DNA of 64,000 bases, from positions 558,001 through 622,000 of the forward strand of contig OZ218955.1 of assembly GCA_965112735.1 (NCBI GenBank), written 5' to 3'. How positions within the stretch are numbered: the first letter of the stretch is position 1; each line of letters begins with the position of its first letter. The DNA is from Phaeosaccion multiseriatum. Lineage: Eukaryota > Ochrophyta, other classes. This document shows, piece by piece, positions 10,031 to 22,643 of the stretch. A program made the position numbers and the translations under genes. The notes under the pieces were generated by a model. It did not search any database and was not told the DNA's origin. It was given only the letters and a program-made list of their open reading frames with translations.

Positions 10031-10733
10031 CTGCACACGATAATTAATATGTAGGGTGAATATGAGAGATGAGCGTAGATATGCCCCCCCCCCCCTGGGC
10101 CTGAGGAAGCAAGAAATGGGCTGCCTACGCCTGGGCCATTGACATATTCTGGGCCCCTTGCGTCTGACACCTCTTCACTTGCTGGCGTGAAAGGATTGAA
10201 TTGAAGGACGGTGAGGGGCAAAGTGCGGCAAGCCGCTGAGAGAGCCCTTCTTCCTCTTTGCGTGTGGTGGTGCGCGCTTGGGGGGGGGGGGGAGGGGGTT
10301 CGTCTTGAGTCAGGCAGGGGCCGGCTTGGTTCTCCCCCGCTCCTCTCTGAGCTAGCGCTGCTTTGGCCTCCTGACACAGCGAGTAAAGAGAAGGGTCGTG
10401 AGAGGAAGAGCGAGGGACCGCCCTCCTCTCTCTTCGCTTGTAGTAGAACTTCCTTGGGGAGGAGGGTTTCCTTGAGTCAGGCAGCGGCCTGCTTGGTTGG
10501 TTCCCCCCGGTCCTGACCCAGCTCCAGCGCTGTTTTGGCCTCCTACAAGACGTAGAGGAGAGCGACTGGCGAGAGACAACGCTATTGGAGGGGCCTGTTC
10601 CTTCTTCCCTTCTACTGCGGCGCGCGCCTGAGGCAGTGGGGGATCGTCTTGAGTCAGGGAGGTGCCGGCTTGATTCCCCCCTTCGCTGTCCTCCTACTTC
10701 AACATTGGGGGCAAGGGGAGACTGTTGCCCAGT

Positions 10734-12411
10734 ATGGAGCGGGCGATATCCCCCGAGGTATGAGCTGAGTGTATATAAATGGTAGATGTTTATCTCATGA
10801 CAGCACAGAGACAGCGGTACACACAAGGACGGTACGAGCGGAGGAGGTGACTCGCGAGAATGAAGCCTCTGATCCGGGGCGGAGTACGCTGCAAAGCTTC
10901 AATCCAGCTGATGCGAGTCGCATTGATCTCAAGCCCTTCGAATGGTATCCCTCTTCTCCACTGCTTCCGAACCCCCCCCCCCCCCTTTTTTACATCAGGC
11001 GCGGCGCCTCTCCCAGGCTCTCCAGAGAAATGAGAACTTCTCAACAGTGAGAGCGCTCGTTAGGAAGCTCGTCGCGAAGCACGGCAAAGCGAGCTTAGAT
11101 CATCCTATTGACGAGGACGGTGGGACGGCTATGATTTGGGCTGCGGTAGAGGGCCGGCGGGATGTCGTGGACCTCCTGCTGCAGGAAGGGGCGTCCTTCA
11201 GTATCGGGGGAGGAGAGCCGGGGAGCACGCCATTGATTGAAGCTAGCGCGAGAGGACACGATCACATGGTGAGGCGGCTGTTGGACGTCGGAGCCGCCGT
11301 TGACCAACCCAATCCCGAAGGGATGACGCCTCTGCTTATGGCTGCCCAGAATGGGCATTCCACAACTGTGCAGAAGCTCCTGTCGGCGCAGCCCGATGTC
11401 AACGCAGCCGCGACTAGGGGAGTGACTCCGATATGGATGGCCTCTCAGAATGGGCACACCTCCATCGTAGAGCAGCTCATCTCAGCCCAAGCGGACGTGA
11501 ACAAAGCCAACGATGAAGGAAGAACTCCACTCCTGATAGCGTCTGGACAAGGCCATGGGAGAGTGGTACAGCAGCTCATCTCAACCGAAGCGGACGTGAA
11601 CAAAACCGACAATAGAGGAAGCACTCCACTCCAGAATGCGTCTGCCGAAGGCCATGTAAGAGTGGTACAGCAGCTCCTCAGGGCCCACGCCGAGATCGAG
11701 AAGGCTGATGACGGAGGCTGGACTCCACTTTTTGTAGCCTCTATGCTCGGGCGTGCCTCTGTCGTGCAGCAGCTTCTCGATGAGCATGCCAGCATAAATG
11801 CAAAGAGTGTGGAGGCTGTCACTCCCCTCATTGCGGCGGCTGGGGGCGGACACTTGGCTGTGGTAGACAAGCTCTTGGCCGCAGGAGCGGACGTCAATTC
11901 TATTGGCCCAAATGGCTGGACTTCTCTTCACGCGGCCGCTCAACTGGGACACGACGCTGTGATGAAGTGCCTTCTCTCTGCGGGAGCAAGGGTGGACACG
12001 GTGACCAACGATGGCGTAACAGCTCTCTTCCTTGCTGTAAGGAGTGGGCACGAGGCAGTCGTCGCTCATCTCATCTCTGCCGGATCTCCCATCGATGCTC
12101 CGATTTCGATGGGCTCTACCCCTCTCCTTGCTGCCATCATCAATGGCCATCACGGCATGGCACTGCAGCTCCTCTCGGCTGATGCCTCGGTGGACAAGGC
12201 CTTCGCTGAGGCACGGCGACACCAACTGGGCACAGACATTGAGCAGCGAATCAAGGACGAGGCAGCGGCCTTCTTCCGGTCCCAAAGCGCGTTGGACCTC
12301 ATGCGTAGGAGCGACCCGACGTTCGGCAAGGAGAGCAGGACCCTGCCGCTGGAGAGGCCCTGGAGTGTTGGAAGCGAGACATGGGAGAGCATGGCGGAGG
12401 AGATGGGCTGA
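10734..12411 (+). CDS. Array ankyrin-repeat protein C (11 repeats, 478 aa)
   Basis: Exon 1 at 10734-10757 (MERAISPE), intron 10758-10998, exon 2 at 10999-12411. The fifth and sixth repeats are the pair LISAQADVNKANDEG / LISTEADVNKTDNRG shared with D, G and J, so C belongs to the 11-repeat subgroup. The region of repeats 9-10 is a hybrid: DGWTSLHAAAQLGH-like start (type 1-like) followed by VTNDGVTALFLAV (type 2). The intron contains GTGTATATAAATGG shortly after the donor, a TATA-like sequence that is absent from A, D, G, J and M. An alternative downstream transcription start therefore cannot be excluded for this copy. Confidence 0.8.
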
Positions 12412-13187
12412 AAGACCTGAGCGAGGTGGGGGGTGGGTGGAGTATGTGGGAGGGGCGTTTCGAGGGACCTGAAGCCGTGTTGCCGCAGGTAGAGAGACGG
12501 GCGAGCGAGAGGGAAGGGAGAGCGAGGAGGGAGTGTGGACGTGTCGTGTAGGGGCTTAGTGGCCCACTGAGGCAAATGCGCTGTGCGAGGATGGCAACTC
12601 ATGTCTGGTAGAATGACTCCAGGATAGGACTGCTGTGCCTCCAAAGCGCCGCCGCGGTAGGACAGGATAGGAGGAATGGGAAATACGACCTTGGCTGGTT
12701 GCTTCTCCGTGCTTGACATGTTGTCTGTGTGCCTGTGCGTTGTCGTGCCGGATGGCACTTGTAGTAAGACCGCAGCAGCAGGGGATGTCGCCAGCTCGCC
12801 CGCTCCGAGTGGCGGTGAGCTCTTCTTGTCAGGCTTTTGCACGTGTGTACTGCCATCTCAGTACGTGGGAAGAAAGTAGCGAAGCAAGGCCTGTAGAAGA
12901 GAGACTTTGTTTTGCCTAGCCTATAGCCCTTTTTCCCATGGGGGCGAGCGGCTTAGGCGACTGGCGCGAAGCAGCTCAAGTATAGGCGCAATAGTTCAGT
13001 ATGAAAAGTCTAAGAAAGGGAATGCAGCAAGCACCGAAACAAATGATGCTCTGTTGCGCTGTTGAAAGGGTGGTGGAACAAATTGCCTTTTGTACCTCTG
13101 GGCTGATAACATCGCAAGTCCCCCAATGCCCCTACCATATACCTCTAATTCTCTCCTTCCTTATGCCTCTAGCCACCCCTCCCCATA

Positions 13188-13443
13188 TTAAATCAGTGTG
13201 CGCCCTTGGTCATCATCTCCCTTATCTCCGCCACAAGAAGGCGGCCGAGACCTTCTCTCTCGGCCCCTGTTGCTGCTGCTGCTGGTGCTGCTGTATCGCC
13301 AACTGCTGTAGCTGCTGCGAGAGCTGCGAGTAGGGCGGCAGGCCCCCCTTTTTGAAGGAGGAGTTGCGCGAGTCCGAGGAAGCAGCGGCATCTTCTCCAA
13401 AAGGGTGCAGTGACTGTAGCGACGAGTGGAGAGGCTCTGAAAT
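13188..13443 (-). pseudogene. Orphan terminal-exon copy 3 (frameshifted)
   Basis: Copy of the ankyrin/FN3 terminal segment, open from ISEPLHSSLQSLHPFGED to a Gln run. The Gln run is altered, and the frame shifts to end at a premature stop at 13222 (...QQGPREKVSAAFLWRR). The 3' remainder to 13188 is recognisable in another frame. Copy 9 shares this lesion. Confidence 0.75.
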
Positions 13444-14122
13444 CTGCACACGATAATTAATATGTAGGATGAGTATGAGCGTAGATATTCCCCCCCCCGG
13501 GGGGGGGAAGAGGAAGGAAGAAATGGGCTGCCTACGCCTGGGCCATTGACATATTCTAAACCCCTTTGACACCTCTTCACTTGCAGCGTGAAAGGATTGA
13601 AGTGAAGGACGGCGAGAGGCAGAGTGGGAAAGCTGTTGAGAGAGCCCTTCTTCCTCTTCGCGTGTAGTGGTGCGCGCTTGGGGGGGGGGGGGAAGGGGTT
13701 CGTCTTTAGTCAGGCAGGGGCCGGCTTGATTCTCCCCCGCTCCTCACTGAGCTAGCGCTGCTTTGTCTCTTTACACAGCGAGTAAAGAGAAGGGTCGTGA
13801 TAGGAAGAGTGAGGGACCGCCCTCCTCTCTCTTCGCTTGTAGTGGGACATACCTGGGGGAGGAGGGGTTCCCTTGAGTCAGGCAGCGGCCTGCTTGGTTG
13901 GTTCCCCCCGGTCCTGACCTAGCTCCAGCGCTGCTTTGGCCTCTTACAGGACGTAGAGATAAGCGGCGGGCGAGATACAACGCTATTGGAACGGCCTCTT
14001 CCTTCTTCCCTCGAAGAGCGTACACGCCTGAGGAAGTGGGGGATCGTCTTGAGTCAGGGAGGTGCCTGATTCTTTGCTGTCCTCCTACTTCAACATTGGG
14101 GGGGGCTGGACTGTTCCTCAGC

Positions 14123-15801
14123 ATGCAGCGGGTGATATCCTCCGAGGTATGAGGTGAATGTATGTTATTGCTTGTGAATACTTAATCTCATGACAGCACA
14201 AAGACAGCGGTGCAAACGGGAACGGTGCGAGCGGAGGAGGTGACTTGCGGGAATGAAGCCCCTTATCCGGCGGGGTGGAGTACGCTGCTAAGCTTCGATC
14301 CAGCTGATACCAGTCGCACTGACCTCAAGCCCTTCGAATTGTATCCCTCTTCTCCACTGCTTTTGAACCCCCCTCCCTCTTACATCAGGCACAGCGCCTC
14401 TGCCAGGCTCTCCGGAGAAATCAGAACTTCTCAACAGTGAGAGCGCTCGTTAGGAAGCTCGTCGCAAAGCATGGCAAAGCGAGCTTAGATCATCCTATTG
14501 ACGAGGACGGTGGGACGGCTATGATTTGGGCTGCGGTAGAGGGCCGGCGGGATGTCGTGGACCTTCTGCTGCAGGAAGGGGCGTCCTTCAGTATCGGGGG
14601 AGGAGAGCCGGGGAGCACGCCATTGATTGAAGCTAGCGCGAGAGGACACGATCACATGGTGAGGCGGCTGTTGGACGTCGGAGCCGCCGTTGACCAACCC
14701 AATCCCGAAGGGGCGACGCCTCTGCTTATGGCTGCCCAGAATGGGCATTCCACAACTGTGCAGAAGCTCCTGTCGGCGCAGCCCGATGTCAACGCAGCCG
14801 CGACTAGGGGAGCGACTCCGATATGGATGGCCTCTCAGAATGGGCACACCTCCATCGTAGAGCAGCTCATCTCAGCCCAAGCGGACGTGAACAAAGCCAA
14901 CGATGAAGGAAGAACTCCACTCCTGATAGCGTCTGGACAAGGCCATGGGAGAGTGGTACAGCAGCTCATCTCAACCGAAGCGGACGTGAACAAAGCCGAC
15001 AATAGAGGAAGCACTCCACTCCAGAATGCGTCTGCCGAAGGCCATGTAAGAGTGGTACAGCAGCTCCTCAGGGCCCACGCCGAGATCGAGAAGGCTGATG
15101 ACGGAGGCCGGACTCCACTTTTTGTAGCCTCTATGCTCGGGCGTGCCTCTGTCGTGCAGCAGCTTCTCGATCACCATGCCAACATGAATACAAAGAGTAT
15201 TGAGGATGTGACTCCCTTCATTGCGGCGGCTATGAATGGACACTTGGCTGTGGTAGACAAGCTCTTGGCTGCAGGAGCGGACGTCAATTCTATTGGCCCT
15301 GGTGGCTCGACTTCTCTTCAAGGGGCCGCTCAAGAGGGACGCGATGCCGTGACGAAGCGCCTTCTTGCGGCGGGAGCAAGGGTGGACACAGTGACAAACG
15401 ATGGTGTAACAGCTCTCTTCCTTGCTGCAAGGAATGGGTACGAGGCAGTCGTCGCTCGTCTCATCTCTGCCGGATCTCCCATCGATGCCCCGCTTTCGAC
15501 GGGCTCCACCCCCCTCCTTTCTGCCATCTTCAAAGGCCATCACGGCATTGCACTGCAGCTCCTCTCGGCTGATGCCTCGGTGGACAAGGCCTTCGCTGTG
15601 GCACGGCGGCTCCAACTGGGCCCAGACATTGAGCAGCGAATCAAGGACGTGGCAGCGGCCTTCTTCCGGTCCCAAAGCGCGTTGGACCTCATGCGTAGGA
15701 GCGACCCGACGTTCGGCAAGGAGAGCGGGACCTTACCGCTGGAGAGGCCCTGGAGTGTTGGAAGCGAGACATGGGAGAGCATGGCGGAGGAGATGGGCTG
15801 A
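14123..15801 (+). CDS. Array ankyrin-repeat protein D (11 repeats, 478 aa)
   Basis: Exon 1 at 14123-14146 encodes MQRVISSE, one of three genes (D, G, J) with this variant. Intron 14147-14388 ends CTCTTACATCAG. Exon 2 is 14389-15801. D is nearly identical to C through repeats 1-7 but has AQRLCQALRRNQNFSTVRAL at the start. From repeat 8 on it is the 'STSLQGAAQEG...VTALFLAARNG' type with a PLSTGSTPLLSA last repeat. One conserved-tail position differs (KDVAAAFF instead of KDEAAAFF). Confidence 0.8.
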
Positions 15802-16490
15802 AAGGCCTGAGCGAGGTGGAGGACGTGGGAGGGGCGTTTCGAGGGACCTGAAGCCGTGTTGCCGCAGGTAGAGAGACGGGCGAGCGAGAGGGAAGGGAGA
15901 GCGAGGAGGGAGTGTGGACGTGTCGTGTAGGGGCTTAGTGGCCCACTGAGGCAAATGAGCTGTGCGAGGATGGCAACTCATGTCTGGTCGAATGACTCCA
16001 GGATAGGACTGCTGTGCCTCCAAAGCGCCGCCGCGGTAGGATAGGATAGAAGGAACGCGAATGCGGTCTTTGGCTGGTTGCTTCTCCGTGCTTGACATGT
16101 TGTCTGTGCGTCTGTGTGTTGTCGTGCCGGATGGCACTTGCAGTAGGACCGCACAGCAGGGGATATAGCCAGCTCGCTCGCTACGAGTGGCGGTGAGCTC
16201 TTCTCGTGTGTACTGCAATTTCAGTGCGTGGGAAGAAAGTAGCGAAGCAAGGCCTGGAGTGTGTAGGCGCAATAGTTCAGTATGATAGTCTAGTCTAAGA
16301 AAGGGAATGCAGCAAACCCCCAGCAAACCCCCGAACAAGAGATGCTCTGCTGCAGGTTGAGAAGGTGGTGGAAAAGTTGCCTTTTGTACCTCTGGGTTGA
16401 ATACATCGCAAGTCCCTCATGCCCCTACCATACACCTCTAAGTCTCTCCTTCCGTATGCCTCTACCCACCCCTCTCCATATCCCTCTTAC

Positions 16491-16744
16491 TCAACTCAGT
16501 GTGGACCCTTGATCATGCATCAACTTACCTCCGCCGCGAGAGGACGGCCGAGACCTCCTCCCTCTGCCTCGTTGTTGCTGCTGCAGGTGCTGCTGTATCG
16601 CCAACTGCTGTAGCTGCGGCGAGGGCTGCGAGTAGGGCGGCAGGCCCCCCTTTTTGAAGGAGGAGTTGCGCGAGTCCGAGGAAGCGGGGGTATCTTCTCC
16701 AAAGGGTGCAGTGACTGTAACGACGAGTGGAGGGGCTCTGAAAT
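16491..16744 (-). pseudogene. Orphan terminal-exon copy 4 (frameshifted)
   Basis: Copy of the ankyrin/FN3 terminal segment. Loss of one A in the CCAAAAGGG stretch separates the 5' part from the long downstream frame PFGEDTPASSDSRNSSFKKG ... GRGRRSRPSSRGG ... DQGSTLS, stop at 16491-16493. Confidence 0.75.
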
Positions 16745-16769
16745 CTGCACACGATAGAAAATATGTAAG

Positions 16770-17195
16770 ATAAATATATATGAGAAGGGATATTGACTTA
16801 ATAGGAATCACGTAAGAAACCGAAAGGGGAATGTGAGTGTGTGTAGCTATGTGGTGCGTGTGTGTGTGTGTGTGTGTGTGCGGGTATCGCTGTGTCTCCG
16901 GGGGCCTCGAGGGGCCGGTTACTCCCCCTCGAGGGCGGGGAGGGGGAGTGCGGGACCGGCTCCGCGGTGGAGCCGACCCAGGAAGGCGCGCTAGCGAGAG
17001 CCACATCTGGTGGCTGCAGCTGACGAGACGGCGAAGTCTGGTCAGGACGTGGCCCTTGGTGGTGGAGGAGCCAGTGCGGCCCGTGCGAGTCACCACGTGC
17101 TCGGCGAGTGCGTGCAGGAGCGATTGCGCCTGTGTGGGCTGAGTCGACCGTGGGCCTCGATGGCGAATGTGGAAAACAATGCGGGAGAGGAAGCA
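16770..17195. other. Insertion unique to the D/E spacer with a coding-like stretch
   Basis: About 425 bp that no other cassette carries at this place. It begins AT-rich, has a (GT)n run at 16858-16880, and then a GC-rich stretch. From about 17010 to 17195 on + the frame LVAAADETAKSGQDVALGGG ... HHVLGECVQERLRLCGLSRP has G/C-rich third positions like real exons here. It may be an exon fragment carried in from elsewhere; no family recognised. Confidence 0.45.
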
Positions 17196-17720
17196 AGAAA
17201 TATGCCTACGCCTGGGCCATTGACATATTCTGGGCCGTTTATCCTTCCTTTCCCCCCCTTTTTTTTTTTTTTTTTTTTTTACTTCTTCTCTTGCAGGCGT
17301 GAAGGATTGAATTGAAGGACGTTTCGGCTGGCTCTCCCCCGCTCCTCGACTCACTGAGCTAGCGCTGCTTTGGCCTCCTGACACAGCGAGTAAAGAGAAG
17401 GGTCGTGATAGGAAGAGCGACGGACCGCCCTCCTCTCTCTTCCCTTTTGGAGGGGTTTCCTTGAGTTAGGCAGCGGCCTGCTTGGTTGTTTCCCCCCGTT
17501 CCTGACCTAGCTCCAGCGCCGCTTTGGCCTTCTACAAGACGTAGAGGAAAGACGCGGACGAGAGACAACGCTATTGGAACGGCCTCTCCCTTCTTCTCTT
17601 CTAGTGGGGCACGCGTGACGGAGTGGGGGACCATCTTTAGTCAGGGAGGCGCCGGCTTGATTCCCCCCTTCGCTCTCCTCCTACTTCAACTTTGGGGGGA
17701 AGGGAAGAATGTTCCGCAGC

Positions 17721-19312
17721 ATGGAGCGGGCGATATCCCCCGAGGTATGAGCTGAGTGTATATAAATGGTGGAGGTTTATATCATGACAGCACAGAGACA
17801 GCGGTACAAACGAGAGCGGTGCGAGCGGAGGAGGTGACTCGCGAGAATGAAAGCCTCTGATCCGGCGGGGTGGAGTACGCTTCTACACTTCGACACAGCT
17901 GATGCGAGTCGCATTGACCTCAAGCCCTTCGAATTGTATCCCTCTGTATCCCTCTTCTCCACGCACTGCTTCCGAACCCCCCTCCCTCTTTACATCAGGC
18001 TCGGCGCCTCTGCCAGGCTCTCCAGAGAAATGAGAACTTCTCAACAGTGAGAGCGCAGGTTAGGAAGCTCGTCGCGAAGCACGGCAAAGCGAGCTTAGAT
18101 CATCCTATTGACGAGGACGGTGTGACGGCTATGATTTGGGCTGCGGCAGACGACCGGCGGGATGTCGTGGACCTCCTGCTGCAGGAAGGGGCGTCCTTCA
18201 GTATTGGGGGAGGAGAGCCGGGGGGCACGCCATTGGTAGAAGCTAGCGCGAGAGGACACGATCACATGGTGAGGCGGCTGTTGGACGCCGGAGCCGCCGT
18301 TGACCAACCCAATCGCGAAGGGGTGACGCCTCTGCTTATGGCTGCCGAGAATGGGCATTCCACAACTGTGCAGAAGCTCCTGTTGGCGCAGCCCGATGTC
18401 AACGCAGCCGGGGGTACGGGAATGACTCCGATATGGATGGCCTCTCAGAATGGGCACACCTCCATCGTAGAGCAGCTCATCTCAGCCCAAGCGGACGTGA
18501 ACAAAGCCGACGATAGAGGAAGAACTCCACTCCTGATGGCTTCTAGACAAGGCCATGGGAGAGTGGTACAGCAGCTCCTCAGGGCCCACGCCGAGATCGA
18601 GAAGGCTATCAACGATGGCTTCACCCCGCTTGTTGCAGCCTCTTCATTCGGGCATGCCTCTGTTGTGCAACAGCTTCTCGATGAGCATGCCAGCATAAAT
18701 GCAAAGAGTATGGCGGATGTCACTCCCCTCATGGTGGCGGCTATGAATGGACACTTGGCTGTGGTAGACAAGCTCTTGGCTGCAGGAGCGGACGTCAATT
18801 CTATTGGCCCCGATGGCTCGACTTCTCTTCAAGGGGCCGCTCAAGAGGGACACGATGCCGTGACGAAGCGCCTTCTTGCGGCGGGAGCAAGGGTGGACAC
18901 AGTGACAAACGATGGTGTAACAGCTCTCTTCCTTGCTGCAAGGAATGGGCACGAGGCAGTCGTCGCTCATCTCATCTCTGCCGGATCTCCCATCGACATC
19001 GAGACCACGAGCGGCCTGACCCCTCTACTTACTGCCATCTTCGAAGGCCATAACGGCATTGCACTGCAGCTCCTCTCGGCTGATGCCTCGGTGGACAAGG
19101 CCTTCGCTGGGGCACGGCGGCTCCAACTGGGCCCAGACATTGAGCAGCGAATCAAGGACGAGGCAGCAGCCTTCTTCCGGTCCCAAAGCGCGTTGGACCT
19201 CATGCGTAGGAGCGACCCGACGTTCGGCAAGGAGAGCAGGACCTTGCCGCTGGAGAGGCCCTGGAGTGTTGGAAGCGAGACATGGGAGAGCATGGCGGAG
19301 GAGATGGGCTGA
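17721..19312 (+). CDS. Array ankyrin-repeat protein E (10 repeats, 445 aa)
   Basis: Exon 1 at 17721-17744 (MERAISPE), intron 17745-17998 (254 bp, with a duplicated TGTATCCCTC relative to most copies), exon 2 at 17999-19312. Exon 2 is exactly 99 bp shorter than in A, C and D, one ankyrin repeat. The NAAGGTGMTPIWMA fourth repeat is shared with H only. Its upstream region is shortened compared with B, with a T-run at 17258-17280 and only a partial first unit. The last repeat is IETTSGLTPLLTA, unlike any other copy. Confidence 0.8.
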
Positions 19313-20104
19313 AAGGCCTGAGAGAGGTGAGGGGTGGGTGGAGGACGTGGGAGGGGCGTTTCGAGGGACCTGAAGCCGTGTTGCCGCAGGTAGAGAGACG
19401 GGCGAGCGAGAGGGAAGGGAGAGCGAGGAGGGAGTGTGGACGTGTCGTGGAAGGGCTTAGTGGCCCACTGAGGCAAATGCGCTGTGCGAGGATGGCACCT
19501 CATGTCTGGTCGAATGACTCCAGAATAGGACTGCTGTGCCTCCAAAGCGCCGCCGCGGTAGGATAGGATAGGAGGAATGGGAAATACGACCTTGGCTGGT
19601 TGCTTCTCCGTGCTTGACATGTTGTCTGTGTGCCTGTGCGTTGTCGTGCCGGATGGCACTTGTAGTAAGACCGCAGCAGCAGGGAATGTCGCCAGCTCGC
19701 CCGCTCCGAGTGGCGGTGAGCTCTTCTTGTCAGGCTTTTGCACGTGTGTACTGCCATCTCAGTACGTGGGAAGAAAGTAGCGAAGCAAGGCCTGTAGAAG
19801 AGAGACTTTGTTTTGCCTAGCCTATGGACTCGTGGCCCATGGGGGCGAGCGGCTTAGGCGACTGGCGCGAAGCAGCTCTAGTGTAGGTCGCAATAGTGCA
19901 GTATGATAAGTCTAAGAAAGGGAATGCAGCAAACCCCCCACCAAGAGATGCTCTGTTGCGCTATTGAAAGCGTGGTGGCATATATTGCCTTTTGTACCTC
20001 TGGGCTGATAACATCGCAAGTCCCCCGTGCCCCTACCATAAATGCCTCTTATTCTCTCCTTCCTTATGCCTCTAGCCACCCCTCCCCATATCCCTCCAAC
20101 TACG

Positions 20105-20367
20105 TAACTCAGTGTGCGCCCTTGGTCATAATATCCCATACCTCCGCCACAAGAAGGCGGCCGAGACCTCCTCCCTCGGCCCCTTTGCTGGTGCTGCTGC
20201 AGGTGCTGCTGTATCGCCAACTGCTGTGGCTGCTGCGAGGGCTGTGAGTAGGGCGGCGGGCCCCCCGTTTTGAAGGAGGAGTTGCGCGAGTCCGAGGAAG
20301 CGGCAGCGGCATCTTCTCCAAAAGGGTGCGGTGACTGAAGCGACGACGAGTGCAGAGGCTCTGAAAA
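20105..20367 (-). pseudogene. Orphan terminal-exon copy 5 (stop lost)
   Basis: Very close to copy 1, including SSSLQSPHPFGED, the FKTGGPPPYSQPSQQPQQ variant and the stop-to-Tyr change. The frame stays open beyond 20105 to 19912. It has one extra Ala codon (AAAASSDS). Copies 1 and 5 therefore shared a recent common source, although they lie five cassettes apart. Confidence 0.75.
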
Positions 20368-21066
20368 CTGCACATGATAATTAGTATGTAAGATGAAGAG
20401 GAGAGAGAGAGGAATCCCCGGGGGACGAGGAAGCAAGAGATGGGCTGCCTACGCCTGGGCCATTGACATATTGTGGGCCCCTTCCCTCTGACACCTCTTC
20501 ACTTGCAGGCGTGAAAAAAAAAGGGATTGAATTGAGGGACGGCGAGGGGCAAAGTGCGGCAAGCCGTTGAGAGAGCCCTTCTTCCTCTTTGCGTGTGGTG
20601 GTGCGCACTTGGGGGGGGGGGGGAGGGGGTTCGTCTTGAGACAGGCAGGAGCCGGCTTGATTCTCCCCCGCTCCTCACCGAGCTAGCGCTGCTTTGGCCT
20701 CCATACACAGCGAGTAAAGAGAAGGGTCGTGATAGGAAGAGTGAGGGACCGCCCTCCTCTCTCTTCGCTTGTAGTGAGACATACCTGGGGGAGGAGGGTT
20801 TCCTTGAGTCAGGCAGCGGCCTGCTTGCTTGGTTTCCCCCCGGTCCTGACCCAGCTCCAGCGCTGTTTTGGCCTCCTACAAGACGTAGAGGAGAGCGAGT
20901 GGCGAGAGACAACGCTATTGGAGGGGCCTGTTCCTTCTTCCCTTCTACTGCGGCGCGCGCCTGAGGCAGTGGGGGATCGTCTTGAGTCAGGGAGGTGCCG
21001 GCTTGATTCCCCCCTTCGCTGTCCTCCTACTTCAGCTTTGGGGGCAAGGGGAGACTGTTGCTCAGT

Positions 21067-22643
21067 ATGGAGCGGGCGATATCCCCCGAGGTATGAGCTG
21101 AGTGTATATAAATGGTAGATGTTTATCTCATGACAGCACAGAGACAGCGGTACAAACGAGAACGGTACGAGCGGAGGAGGTGACTCGCGATAATGAAGCC
21201 TCTGATCCGGGGCGGAGTACGCTGCAAAGCTTCAATCCAGCTGATGCGAGTCGCATTGATCTCAAGCCCTTCGAATGGTATCCCTCTTCTCCACTGCTTC
21301 CGAACCCCCCCCCCCCTTTTTTACATCAGGCGCGGCGCCTCTCCCAGGCTCTCCAGAGAAATGAGAACTTCTCAACAGTGAGAGCGCTCGTTAGGAAGCT
21401 CGTCGCGAAGCACGGCAAAACGAGTTTAGATCATCCTATTGACAAGCACGGTAACACTGCTATGATGTGGGCGGCGGCAGACGACCGGCGGGATGTCGTG
21501 GACCTCCTGCTGCAAGAAGGGGCGTCATTCAGTATCGGGGGAGGAGCGCGGGGGAACACACCATTGACAGAAGCTTGCGTGAGAGGACACGATCACATGG
21601 TGAGGCGGCTGTTGGACGCCGGAGCCGCCGCTGACCAACCCAATCGCGAAGGGGCGACGCCTCTGCTTATGGCTGCCGAGAATGGGCATTCCACAACTGT
21701 GCAGAAGCTCCTGTTGGCGCAGCCCGATGTCAACGCAGCCGCGAGTACGGGAGTGACTCCGATATGGGTGGCCTCTCAGAATGGGCACACCTCCATCGTA
21801 GAGCAGCTCATCTCAGCCCAAGCGGACGTGAACAAAGCCGACGATGAAGGAACAACTCCACTCCTGATAGCGTCAGTACTAGGCCATGGGAGAGTGGTAC
21901 AGCAGCTCCTCAGGGCCCACGCCGAGATCGAGAAGGCTATCAACGATGGCTTCACCCCGCTTGTTGCAGCCTCTTCATTCGGGCATGCCTCTGTTGTGCA
22001 ACAGCTTCTCGATGAGCATGCCAGCATAAATACAAAGAGTATGGAGGCTGTCACTCCCCTCATGGGCGCGGCTGGGAGCGGACACTTGGCTGTGGTAGAC
22101 AAGCTCTTGGCTGCAGGAGCGGAGGTCGATTGTATTAGCCGCGATGGCTTGACTTCTCTTCAAGGGGCTGCTCAAGAGGGACACGAGGCTGTGACGAAGC
22201 GTCTTCTCTCTGCTGGAGCAAGGGTAGACACAGTGACCAACGATGGCGTAACAGCTCTCTTCCTTGCTGCAAGGAATGGGCACGAGGCAGTCGTCGCTCA
22301 TCTCATCTCTGCCGGATCTCCCATCGATGCCCCGCTTTCGACGGGCTTCACCCCCCTCCTTTCTGCCATCTTCAAAGGCCATCACGGCATTGCACTGCAG
22401 CTCCTCTCGGCTGATGCCTCGGTGGACAAGGCCTTCGCTGTGGCACGGCGGCTCCAACTGGGCCCCGACATTGAGCAGCGAATCAAGGACGAGGCAGCGG
22501 CCTTCTTCCGGTCCCAAAGCGCGTTGGACCTCATGCGTAGGAGCGACCCGACGTTCGGCAAGGAGAGTAAGACCTTACCGCTGGAGAGGCCCTGGAGTGT
22601 TGGAAGCGAGACATGGGAGAGCATGGCGGAGGAGATGGGCTGA
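21067..22643 (+). CDS. Array ankyrin-repeat protein F (10 repeats, 445 aa)
   Basis: Exon 1 at 21067-21090 (MERAISPE), intron 21091-21329, exon 2 at 21330-22643. The intron happens to be open in the exon-2 frame from an ATG at 21102, which would give a 513-residue alternative; the conserved micro-exon makes this less likely. Repeat 1 is the DKHGNTAMMWAAADD variant (as B and I), repeats 5-6 resemble E, and the end resembles B and G. F therefore combines blocks found separately in other copies. TATATAAATGG lies just inside the intron. Confidence 0.78.
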
